From assembly GCA_015501055.1 (NCBI GenBank), contig JADNYV010000374.1:1-33513 (forward strand): a stretch of 33,513 nucleotides of DNA, written 5' to 3'. How positions within the stretch are numbered: position 1 is the stretch's first letter; every line of letters starts with the position of its first letter. The stretch comes from Mucidula mucida. Its lineage: Eukaryota; Basidiomycota; Agaricomycetes; Agaricales; Physalacriaceae. Shown piece by piece: positions 25,364 to 33,513 of this stretch. Made by a program: the position numbers and the translations under genes. Under the pieces are notes generated by a model that was given only the letters and a program-made list of their open reading frames with translations, did no database searches and was not told where the DNA came from.

Positions 25364-27710
25364 CCCCAGACGATTCAGGGGCTATGGACCGAAATGAACA
25401 ACAAGGAGAAGAAGAAGTTGGCCGAAGAGTTGGGTTTTGCGAAGCTCCCGCAGTAGACGCAGTCCTGCCGGAGCAGTCATCAAGGAAAGGGTCGTCAGAT
25501 GCAGAATCTATTTACAGTACGGGTACTGAAACATCTAAAATATCATCGACGACTTTACCAACAAAACCTGCGAAAGAAAGATTTGAGCCAAATACGCCCG
25601 AGTGGATCGCATAACGGCTAAGAGAGGACGAAGTGTCGAGAGCAGTGGGAATTTTGAGAGCATGGATGACGGAGCGGAGAGAGAGAGAAGCAACAGAAGA
25701 GAAAGTGATGGTGATCAAAGCATTGACAAAGGAAGCTGCGGTGGAAGTTGTGACAGAGTTGAAAAAGTCAAGGAAGTACATCCGGGGAACAAAGGGGCAG
25801 GACATGAAACTCTGAGTAACCATAGAGAGCGTACACACAGGCTCTGAATGGGAAACGGGTGCCCTTCTTCACAGTGGAGCAACGGGTTCTGGCGTCAATA
25901 AAGAATTCGTCAAGAAGAACGGACTCCCGATCAAGGAGTTACCGGTCAAGCTCCCTGTCTACAATGCGGATGGAACCCTAAACAAGGGAGGAGCAATCAA
26001 AGGTTTTGTGGAGGTCCGGATGAAGATTGGTGATCACGCTGAAAAGATCGAGTTGGCCGTTACCAATCTTGGCAAAACAAGCATCTTTTTGGGGCTAGAT
26101 TGGCTACAATATCACAACCCCACAATCAACTGGACGGAATCCACATTGACTTTTGATCAATGCCCAGACCGCTGCGGCTATCTACCCGAGTATGACTCGC
26201 CAGAAGATGAAGGAGAAGATGTAGAAGAGAAGTTGGAAGAGGGAGAGCACTTGTTCTGGATGGACTGGGACAACTATTGCAAAAGCGGTGAAAAGCTGAG
26301 ATCACAACAGCCTTCATCTGCTGCTGCACCTTACATTGAGGAATTTTCTGATGTATTCAGCAAGGCGGACTTTGACAAGTTACCGGAGCGAAGACCCTGG
26401 AATCACGCGATAGAACTTACGTCTGGTTCCAAACCAGTCGACTGCAAGGTTTATCCCCTTAGTCCATTCAAGCAGAAGGCGTTAGATGAGTTCCTGGAAG
26501 AAAACATACGGACGGGACGTATACGGCCATCAATTTCACCTATGGCATCACCCTTCTTCTTTGTCAAAAAGAAGGACGGAAGCCTTCAGCCAGTACAGGA
26601 TTATTGGAAGTTGAACGACATGACAATCAAGAATCAATATCCCTTGCCATTGATCCAAGAGCTTATTGACAAGTTGAAAGGAGCAAAGTGGTTTACAAAG
26701 ATGGATGTTTGATGGGGTTACAATAACATTTGGATCAACAACGGTAATGAGTGGAAAGCGGTGTTTAGAACAAACCAGGGGCTGTTCAAGCCATTGGTAA
26801 TGTTCTTCGGACTCACAAACTCGCCGGCCACCAATTGTTCATGAATCACATTCTGAAGGAGTTGATTGACGACGGATATATTATAGTTTACCTAGACAAT
26901 ATACTTATATTTACGAACACTTTGGAAGAACATAGGCACATCGTACGACGAGTATTAGAAATATTATGAGTAAATAGGTTGTATTTAAAGCCCGAGAAAT
27001 GTAGTTTCAAAGCACATGAAGTAGACTACTTAGAGGTGATTATTGGAGGAGGAGAAGTGAAGATGGATCCGGCAAAAGTGGCCATAGTGAAGGAATGGAG
27101 GGAGCCGACAAAGAAGAAGGAAGTACAGTTGTTCCTGGGCTTCTGCAACTTCTACTGACATTTCATCCGGGGATTTGCAGGAGTAGCAAAGCCATTGACA
27201 TTGCTAACCGGGAAGGGCAAGTGGGTTTGGGGTATGGAGCAACACAAGGCGTTTGAGGAGTTGAAACGGAGGATGACGGAAGAACCTGTCCTGATTGTAC
27301 CCCGCGACAATGGCAGGTTTTGAGTTGAGGCGGACTCCTTGAACTATGCAAATGGGGCCGTTTTTTGCCAATTTGTCGACGGGAAATGGAGACCAGGGGC
27401 TTTTTGATCTCGCACGTTAAATGAAGTTGAACACAACTACGAGATCTACGACAAGGAAATGATGGCTATTATGGACTCAATTGACGACTGGAGGCAATAT
27501 CTCCTAGGCGCTAAGGAGACAGTGGAGGTTTTCACCAATCATCAAAACCTTCAGTACTTCAGGAAGCCACAGAAGTTGAACCGGAGGCAGGCGCAATGGG
27601 TTACGGAGTTGGCGGAATATGACATACAGATGATTCATAAGCCAGGCAGGACGATGGGAAAAGCTGATGCCTTGTCAAGGATGACAGGCCTTGAGAAGGG
27701 GGAAAAAGAT
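25364..27710 (+). pseudogene. Gypsy 2 protease, reverse transcriptase and RNase H (degraded)
   Basis: The pol frame differs from gag by one base. The protease active site reads LLHSGATGSG with His (CAC 25870-25872) in place of the catalytic Asp. RT continues through PMASPFFFVKKKDGS, PVQDYWKLN (Arg to Trp), KMDV followed by TGA at 26713, and a 4-base deletion after NSPAT (near 26832). The active-site box reads YLDN (26889-26900), losing the second catalytic Asp. Further TGA stops are at 26967, 27156 (in FCNFY-stop-HFIRGF), 27321 and 27405. RNase H shows TNHQNL where TDHxNL is expected, then KADALSRM. A TAA at 25612 and TGA near 25813 also break the frame upstream. 27711-27900 is A/T-rich without domain. 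Confidence 0.88.
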
Positions 27711-27901
27711 AACAAAACATTGTTTTGCTCAAGCCAGAGTTTTTTATTTCATAAATTCAATTTTCTTTACATACAGTAAATACACCGGAGGACAAATTAC
27801 TTAACAAAATCAAACAAAGAAAAGGAAACAAAGACAGATACATACAAAAAGCATTAGAAAACAAAGAAAAAGAATGAGAAGAGAAGGAAAATGGACTTAT
27901 T

Positions 27902-29360
27902 ATGTGGAAAGATTGTATTTACATACCAAAGGACAAGGAATTGCGGGGAAGAGTTATTGGGATGCACTATGATGCACAGCTTGCAGGGCATCCGGACAAT
28001 ATAAGACCCTCAATTGATTACACGCACCTATTGGTGGCCCGGAATCAGCCGAGACATCCGCAAATACTTAGAAGGGTGTCAAAAATGCCAGGCCACAAAG
28101 TCACATTGCACAAGCCGGCCGCACCCCTCACCCTATTGATGTGCCAAGCAAGCCATGGGAGGTAGTAGGGACGGACCTGATTGGAGAACTGCCGGAATCG
28201 GGAGGATACAACCAATCAGCATGTTTGTGGACCATTTCACAAAGCGATTACGCATTATACCGACACACACCACTCTGACGTCAGAAGGCATGGCCCGCAT
28301 CTACCGTGATCACATTTTCCCCATACATGGGATACCACGACAGATTATACATGATCGAGGTCCGCAATACCACTCGCGTTTCATGAAGGAGTTGTACCGG
28401 CTGTTGGGCATCGAAGGAAACTTTACAACGGCATATCATCCACAGGCAAACGGACAGACAGAACGGTTAAACCAAGAGATAGAACATTTCTTATGGTTAT
28501 TCATCAATTATCATCAGAATGACTGGCACAATGGTTACCTTCTGCTGAATTCGTTTACAATGATCAAGAACATTGGCAACCAAAGTCACTCCGTTCTTGC
28601 AGACATGGGCAGACACCCCTACAAAGGCACCGCTCCAAAACGGCATCGAGAAATAAGACTGCGCAGGAGTTTGCCAACGCATGAGGAAAACATGGGACAA
28701 GTGGGTTGGCATTGAAGATGGCAAAGAGGACATGAAACGGTTTTATGACAGGAAGCGGACAGAGCAGTAGAGTACAAGGAAGGCGACAAAGTATGGCTGG
28801 AAGGGACAAATCTCAGCACGGACCACCAATGAAGAAGCTTGATGACAAACACTTCGGGCCGTTCAAAGTGATCAAGAAAGTCGGACGAGCTCTTACAAGC
28901 TCCAGATTCCTCACACGTGGAAAAGCATCCATCCCGTGTTCAATGAGCCTGTTGACGCCTTACCATGAGCCCAATTTCCGACGCAACCCGAGACACGCGT
29001 CCACCACCTGTGCTGGAAGGAGCCGAACCGGAATGGGAGGTTGAGAAAGTGGTTAATTCCCGGAAGTACCGCGGGGGTTTTCAATACAAGGTTCACTGGA
29101 AGGGTTATGGCACACACGAACAGACATGGGAACCGGCATGCAATCTCAAGAATGCCGACGAAGCTATTCGTGATTTCCACCAACAATATCCGAACAAGCC
29201 GAAGCCACCCGCGCTTGCTCGCATTGAAGTTCCCATGTCGCAATTTCCATCACATCTATTCCAACCCATGCCACCGCCTGATACCAAACCCCTTAACGTC
29301 ACACTACCCTCTGCAGCCCTCATGGAGAGACTCTGGCGCAGAATGGAACTTGCGCCTTAA
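27902..29360 (+). pseudogene. Gypsy 2 integrase and chromodomain (frameshifted)
   Basis: A zinc-domain start (YDAQLAGHPD) is followed by frame changes near 28000-28170. The integrase core resumes with SMFVDHFTKRLRIIPTHTTLTS, HDRGPQYHSRFMKELY (second catalytic Asp) and AYHPQANGQTERLNQEIE (Glu). The first Asp (VGTDLIGELPESGGY) lies in another frame around 28170-28205. Frames change again before a GPFKVIKKVG module and IHPVFN. A well-preserved chromodomain, EWEVEKVVNSRKYRGGFQYK then VHWKGYGTHEQTWEP, occupies about 29031-29190, and the frame ends at the stop 29358-29360, 11 bp before the 3' LTR. The chromodomain keeps the aromatic residues for methyl-lysine binding but cannot act without the rest. 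Confidence 0.87.
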
Positions 29361-29371
29361 GGAGGGGGTGA
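29359..29371 (+). other. Polypurine tract of gypsy 2
   Basis: AAGGAGGGGGTGA immediately precedes the TGTTATG start of the 3' LTR, the standard position and composition for the plus-strand primer. Confidence 0.85.
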
Positions 29372-29898
29372 TGTTATGAATCGCCATATTTTCACATTTT
29401 TAATCTTATCATATCTTATCAAGGGGCTTGTCTTATCAACCAACGGACTGTTTCATCATCTGTTTCGTCACCAATCATACTCCTTTTCATTACCGAAGCC
29501 GTACTCATGTCGGACACACACCCAACACATGGATGACATCATACATGCCGATACCTCATGGACTTCCTATTGTATACACCACCGACACTCGTAGCACACA
29601 TGGTCGTTTCAGTATTATTACTTACATGCAGTTACCACTCGTATTTAATGGTTTCACGGACTAGTAGCATACAACACTGGGTCAAGGGCGTGGAGTTATC
29701 CCTAGCGGAAACATGTATGGACAAGGAGTCCCAAACACAGGCTCACTAGTATATAAGCAGTAGTATAGTATCATTGTACTTTAGTTCCGATCTCGTTTAT
29801 ACACCTGGCCTAGCCTAGTCTTACAAACGCGAACACTTTCTCTTTCAGTTCTTGCTGTGGTACCTGGTTGAGTCTCGTGGCTTAGTCAGTCGCTAACA
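29372..29898 (+). repeat. 3' LTR of gypsy 2
   Basis: 527 bp, TGTTATG...GCTAACA, with 5-bp inverted ends TGTTA/TAACA. TATATAA is at 29750-29756. Aligned with the 5' LTR it retains CpG at most sites where the other has TpG or CpA. Confidence 0.92.
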
Positions 29899-30649
29899 CG
29901 TTGGACTGATAGTGAGGCAAACAAGAGTGGGGAAGTTCCACTAATGCTTATTCTACAGCTCCTGCTCATACAATAGCAGGGTTATGGCTCATGTTTATCA
30001 CACAGTATGTTTGGAGTCTCCGTCATCTCCATGAGTCTCGTTATCGTTCTGTTCGAGGCAGATATGGCGGTCGGCATTTACCGTAGACCTAAGCCCCAAG
30101 CCAAACCCTAGTTTCACGGACTTACCGGCCGATAACCCCCTGATCACGGCCACCTGAGCGGCTGAGCCGATCTTTCGGACATTCCCTCCTGTTGGCAACC
30201 ACATTGTTCGTGCTGCTACGCGTTTTGATACCCGTTCTTAAACTCGCTTTACAGTCTTTTCTCAATGTTTGCACAACTGTTTGCATGCATCGCCTGGTTG
30301 TACGATACGTGAGAAGGAGAACCTATACTTTAGCCTGCTAGCTGACCCGCACAGATTCCTATCACGTCAACCCCGCAAACATCCATGTCGTTAATTTTGC
30401 CATTACTCTCCGCCATGACTCGACCGCCTTTGCCACGGCACAGATTGAATTTCCTTTTGCAATTCCCCCATTTACCATTCCAGCGATAAAACTGTTATAC
30501 CACGGATCTGCAGCATAACCTCAAACAACTGCAGCCCCTTGCAATGATAGTCTACGGGTGAGAAGCTGCTGACACTACCGTTAAACCTGTCAGCTAATAC
30601 GTGCAGGCTATTCCGTCTCTGGACCCTCCTGCTCTATACATTCAATGCC
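29899..30649. other. 750 bp without a recognised gene
   Basis: A short plus-strand frame at about 30009-30110 reads MFGVSVISMSLVIVLFEADM and ends KPQAKP-stop. It has a hydrophobic core and follows a CACAG acceptor-like site, so it could be an exon remnant; no partner exon was found. This flank does not continue the DUF6535 fragment on the other side of gypsy 2. Confidence 0.4.
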
Positions 30650-31060
30650 GCTCTCCTAACGCCCGCTTCTTCAGCACCCGCTCCTTCAAACACCCCGTTT
30701 TTTGACGCCCGCTCTTTCTACGCCCGCTCATTCTATGCCGCTCATTTTACGCCCGCTCCTTCTATGCCCGCTCTTTCTACGCCCGCTCCTTCTATGCCCG
30801 CTCCTTCAGCACCCGCACCCGCTCCTCCAGCACCAGCACCAGCACCAGCACCAGCACCAGCACCCGCTCCTCCAGCACTAGCTCCTCCTCCTCCAGCACC
30901 CGCTCCTCCAGCACCCGCTCCTCCCAGCACCAGCACCAGCACCAGCACCCGCTCCTCCAGCACCAGCACCACACCAGCTCCTCCTCCTCCAGCACCCGCT
31001 CCTCCAGCACCAGCACCCGCTCCTCCAGCACCAGCACCAGCACCAGCACCCGCTCCGGTA
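30650..31060 (+). repeat. Proline/alanine-type minisatellite
   Basis: A degenerate tandem array. 30650-30800 is built from about 15-bp units like CGCCCGCTCCTTCTA and GCTCCTTCTATGCCC; 30800-31060 consists of CAGCAC hexamers and GCTCCTCCAGCACCC units, with two larger near-identical blocks (about 30895-30945 and 30985-31030). In one plus-strand frame (30764 onward) it reads Ala-Pro repeats with Ser/Thr interruptions. It ends 70 bp before the F-box-like start. It may be non-coding; a proline-rich linker is the alternative. Confidence 0.85.
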
Positions 31061-31133
31061 CCTGTACGTGAAATCGCTCATATCTGGAATGGGCGGGAGT
31101 TCACCTCATTGTTTTTTCATATAGTTAGGTTCC

Positions 31134-32200
31134 ATGTACGACTTGCCGATCGAGCTTCTGACAGAAATTCTGGTGGATGTTGTTCTAGACGATGCTATCG
31201 CACACTGGGATTTTATCAATGTCTCCCCATCGCCCTCAATCCACGCCGCGGTCGCCCTCCGTTCCGTCTGCCGCCAATGGCACTCGTTGTCATGTCTTCT
31301 TGTCTTCCCTCGGGCTGGTTGCCTTGATAGACATCAGGATATTCCACTTCCGCCCTAGCCAACTCCCCAACATCGAGAAGCTTTAAGAAATTCTCGAGGT
31401 CTTACAATACGGTTATGGATTGAACCACACAGCCTCACACGGCGCTGATCCAGCAACCTTCGCGAAGGTCATGGATCTCCTAGTATCTTGTATGGATAGG
31501 TGGGGGTATCTCCGTATCATTGCGTCGCGCAGATTATTTAGGCGGATGCAGGGACATCTTCATGGTCCACGAAGGGTTGCGAGCTCGTTAACAACCTTGT
31601 TCTGAAACGAACTGTGCCTCTTGGGATGCAAATACCGGAAGCACAGCGCCTACAAGTTTTCGCCTCTTTGTAACGTCTTGTCTGCGCTTTCTTTCACTGG
31701 AAAACGTCACATTCTTAAAAATTACCTGACTCTCTGCGCAAAACCTCGAGCACCTGAGGCTTGGCAAGTATGATGTCCATGGACCGCCTCTTCTCAGACT
31801 GGACGACAGACGAAGATATTTGGCAAATGTTCAGCCCTGCTTGCGCTCCATCAGGTTCAACATATCTGCATTCAGCATTCTCCGTCCGCTTCTGGAGCAT
31901 ACCTGCGCCCTACTCTCACTCCATATTGTTCGCTTGTATGGGAACAGATCTCCTACAAACTAATAGTCACCTACTTGGTGCCTTGTGGACCCTTTCAAGA
32001 ATGATCGAGAATCTGACGCTTGAGTCTACAAGCACTGATGTGGCTGCCGATTTTCTCAAGTTTTGGCATGTTGGGAAAGCAGGTGGATTGCTCGCGTTCG
32101 TTTCATGACTTTGAGGAACGTGGATTTAGCGGGAGAGGACTTTGTGGACTGCTACAAGAGTGGGTGCAGTAGCCTTAGGTATGGATTTCAGTATCGGCAT
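31134..32200 (+). pseudogene. F-box-like protein gene, broken
   Basis: It begins MYDLPIELLTEILVDVVLDD and continues AAVALRSVCRQWHSL, the pattern of agaricomycete F-box-like proteins (LPxELLxEI...LxxVCRxWRxL), which recruit substrates to SCF ubiquitin ligases. After about 60 residues the homologous frame shifts (FRPSQLPNIEKL-stop in another frame). Further in-frame pieces are separated by stops: a GADPATFAKVMDLLVSCMDRWG segment (about 31430-31510), HLRLGKYDVHGPPLLRLDDR (about 31750-31810), and TLRNVDLAGEDFVDCYKSGC (about 32109-32168). These resemble the leucine-rich tails of such proteins. Several frame changes and stops mean no full-length protein; some could be introns, but consensus splice sites do not repair all of them. 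Confidence 0.55.
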
Positions 32201-32722
32201 TGCACCTGGACCATACAGGTGCAATGCTGTGTGGCGGGCGTGGGTTTGATCACATATACATGACTTTTCGTTGTTTGGGATTGAGAGAGAACTGTTGTGG
32301 GCCTCTCTAGAAATCTTAGCATTCGCATTCGCATAGTTTGTAAAGTATTCAAGTTGAAAATTGTGTTCCTCCGAACAAAGGATAGTTTGGTCTGATTGTC
32401 GCTGATCCATCTCGATGTTTGATTCTGATGGCCCAACTCCCTGATTTCCGTTAATAGCGGGAAAGTCGACAGCGCTTTGGATGTGCTTCTTCGTTGCGTA
32501 CAGTTCATCTCAAGTTCTGAAGCCCCTTGTCTGATAGCATGCGAATATATCATGCCATGACGGATTTGCTGAAACAGTTGAAAGAGGACTCGACGCAACA
32601 TCGTACTGCGCGAGAGTGGGTATCTCTTCCGGGTTTAACCATTGCCGCTGACTGGACGTGATGTGCTCAAATACTCATATGGCGGCGTGGAGTGGAGATC
32701 CGGAAAATTCGACCGTATCTTG
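32201..32722. other. 520 bp without recognised gene
   Basis: Nothing supported. 32196-32225 contains a short inverted pair (GCATTGCACCTG...CAGGTGCAATGC), a possible 12-bp-stem hairpin (TTGCACCTG/CAGGTGCAA core) at the end of the broken F-box gene, which could act in transcript 3' end formation. Confidence 0.45.
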
Positions 32723-33098
32723 GAGGCCGTTCAATTCTAAACGTCGAATAACTATTCGCAAGGTACGGACTATTCAAGGGTAAGAGAGTCCTGCGTGTCA
32801 CCGAAACGGCAGGACCCTTCGAGGCGCCTTGTCACGTTTGCCAGCAGCAGAGTGCGCACCTTCCACACTATTCTTGCACCTTTCGCACTGTTGTGGTGTT
32901 AATAAAATTGATTTCATTACTCAAAAACCTAAGTAGCTAAGCCTAGAGGTGACGGGCCTCGTACTTGCCAATATAGTGAGCATTTGAGACTCTGGAGATA
33001 CGCGCAACTGTGAGAGAGGTCCGACCATGCAGGGACTCTCTGACCCTTGAATAGTCCGTACCTTGGATAGTTTTCGACATTTAGAATTGAACGGCCTC
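32723..33098. mobile_element. Inverted-repeat element C (MITE) with TTG duplication
   Basis: 376 bp with long imperfect inverted ends (about 32723-32797 and 33026-33098). Both start GAGGCCGTTCAATTCTAAA and share AAGGTACGGACTATTCAAGG about 35 bp in, with a few substitutions and small indels. TTG flanks both sides (32720-32722 and 33099-33101). A 3-bp duplication and absence of coding suggest a PIF/Harbinger- or CACTA-type MITE, though TTG is not the usual Harbinger TWA. The family is unassigned. Confidence 0.75.
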
Positions 33099-33513
33099 TT
33101 GTGCATCTATTAGGGAGGATTCGATGGAGACCACCCGTTCAACGTCAGGACCACCTTGTGGCGCTGCATCCCTTCGGTAATGTTCCTATCGAAGAGACTT
33201 GCAACATATTTGATCTATTAGAGAAATGCCACAAGTCCGAAGAGAAGTACATTCGCTGGGTACAACAGGGATATAATTAAGACTTTACACACAAATAATC
33301 ACTCTCAATCAGAGTCTGAAGGGATCAAACTCCTTTCAACTCGTTCTTCCTCCTCGATGGTTTTCGCCAACACCTTTCGACGATGATGGTGCTTTCACCT
33401 CCTCTTCTCTCTCCTCCTCCTCCTCCTCCTCAGGTTCAACATAAGTCTGCACTTTGGTGTCCTTTTACTCCGCCGCGACGGCGCAGGCTTTACGTTAGAA
33501 AAAAAAACTCAGC
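33099..33513 (+). other. Window end: coding-like scrap and CT-rich microsatellite
   Basis: From 33102 a plus-strand frame without start reads HLLGRIRWRPPVQRQDHLVA then LHPFGNVPIEETCNIFDLLE and stops at TAA 33278-33280. The composition is protein-like, but no family is recognised and the frame would be joined upstream only if element C were removed. (TCC)n lies at 33411-33431, and an A-run ends the window. Confidence 0.35.

Larger units (their letters stand above)
22464..29898 (+). mobile_element. Ty3/gypsy chromodomain LTR retrotransposon 2 (degraded)
   Basis: Plus-strand order: disrupted 5' LTR (22464-23943), leader, gag (24542-), protease, RT, RNase H, integrase, chromodomain (to 29360), polypurine tract, 3' LTR (29372-29898). 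After subtracting the nested MITE and hAT, the left LTR is about 530 bp against 527 bp on the right, with roughly 30 differences, mostly transitions. Frames are broken by repeated TGA stops and indels, and catalytic residues are lost. Its family differs from element 1: separate gag and pol frames, a classical chromodomain, and no long extension. No target duplication: CAAAC before, CGTTG after. Confidence 0.92.

Noticed and set aside
25360..25480. Programmed -1 frameshift site in gypsy 2
   Set aside because: No X-XXY-YYZ heptamer and pseudoknot were evident, and the element is too decayed to infer a mechanism.
28497..28852. Minus-strand frames opposite the gypsy 2 integrase
   Set aside because: Antisense to recognisable integrase motifs.
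30780..31060. CRISPR-like array
   Set aside because: The units are contiguous hexamers and short blocks without unique spacers, and the genome is eukaryotic.
30742..31081. Minus-strand Gly/Ala and Trp/Cys/Arg repeat proteins
   Set aside because: These are alternative readings of the minisatellite, with no start context or flanking coding sequence.

Overview
This 33.5 kb window looks like a filamentous basidiomycete (Agaricomycete) genome. The signs are 46-68 nt GT-AG introns, a DUF6535 membrane protein of the kind known from mushroom-forming fungi, chromodomain Ty3/gypsy elements, and several hAT and miniature elements. It is a transposon-dense, gene-poor stretch. Only two apparently intact host genes are seen: a short-chain dehydrogenase/reductase (SDR, 12251-13188, +) and a DUF6535 gene (15865-18840, -). 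The rest is retrotransposon, DNA transposon and gene wreckage.

Layout. 1-747 (-): the 3' part of a glycosidase-like gene, cut at its 5' side by an LTR. 748-11641 (-): gypsy element 1, with two identical 254-bp LTRs and one continuous gag-pol frame of 2734 residues, now split by a 1944-bp hAT element (5968-7911) with a perfect 8-bp target duplication. The hAT carries a C-terminal transposase fragment and a tRNA-derived segment. 11642-18840: the two host genes and a 2.7 kb gap with only weak coding signals. 18841-22463: no clear host gene, a 244-bp TA-flanked MITE (A), a 667-bp hAT derivative, an amino-acid-permease fragment and a DUF6535 fragment. 22464-29898 (+): gypsy element 2, old and inactivated; its 5' LTR is interrupted by a second TA-flanked MITE (B) and a 685-bp hAT derivative. 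29899-33513: unique sequence, a proline/alanine-type minisatellite, a broken F-box-like gene, and a 376-bp inverted-repeat element (C) with a 3-bp duplication.

How the parts relate. Six DNA transposons can be delimited to the base by target duplications (8 bp for three hATs, TA for two MITEs, TTG for one), whereas neither LTR element has a matching duplication and both abut truncated genes on one side. Element 1 is young and catalytically intact apart from the hAT insertion; element 2 has lost residues in protease, reverse transcriptase, RNase H and the gag zinc knuckle and carries many TGA stops consistent with CGA-to-TGA change. The most unusual signal is in MITEs A and B: all four ends follow CTGTA-N6-CGACC-N5-TTCAC, where the N6 is shared by the two ends of one element but differs between elements.

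All homology statements come from reading motifs, without database searches; splice sites are inferred from consensus and reading-frame continuity.
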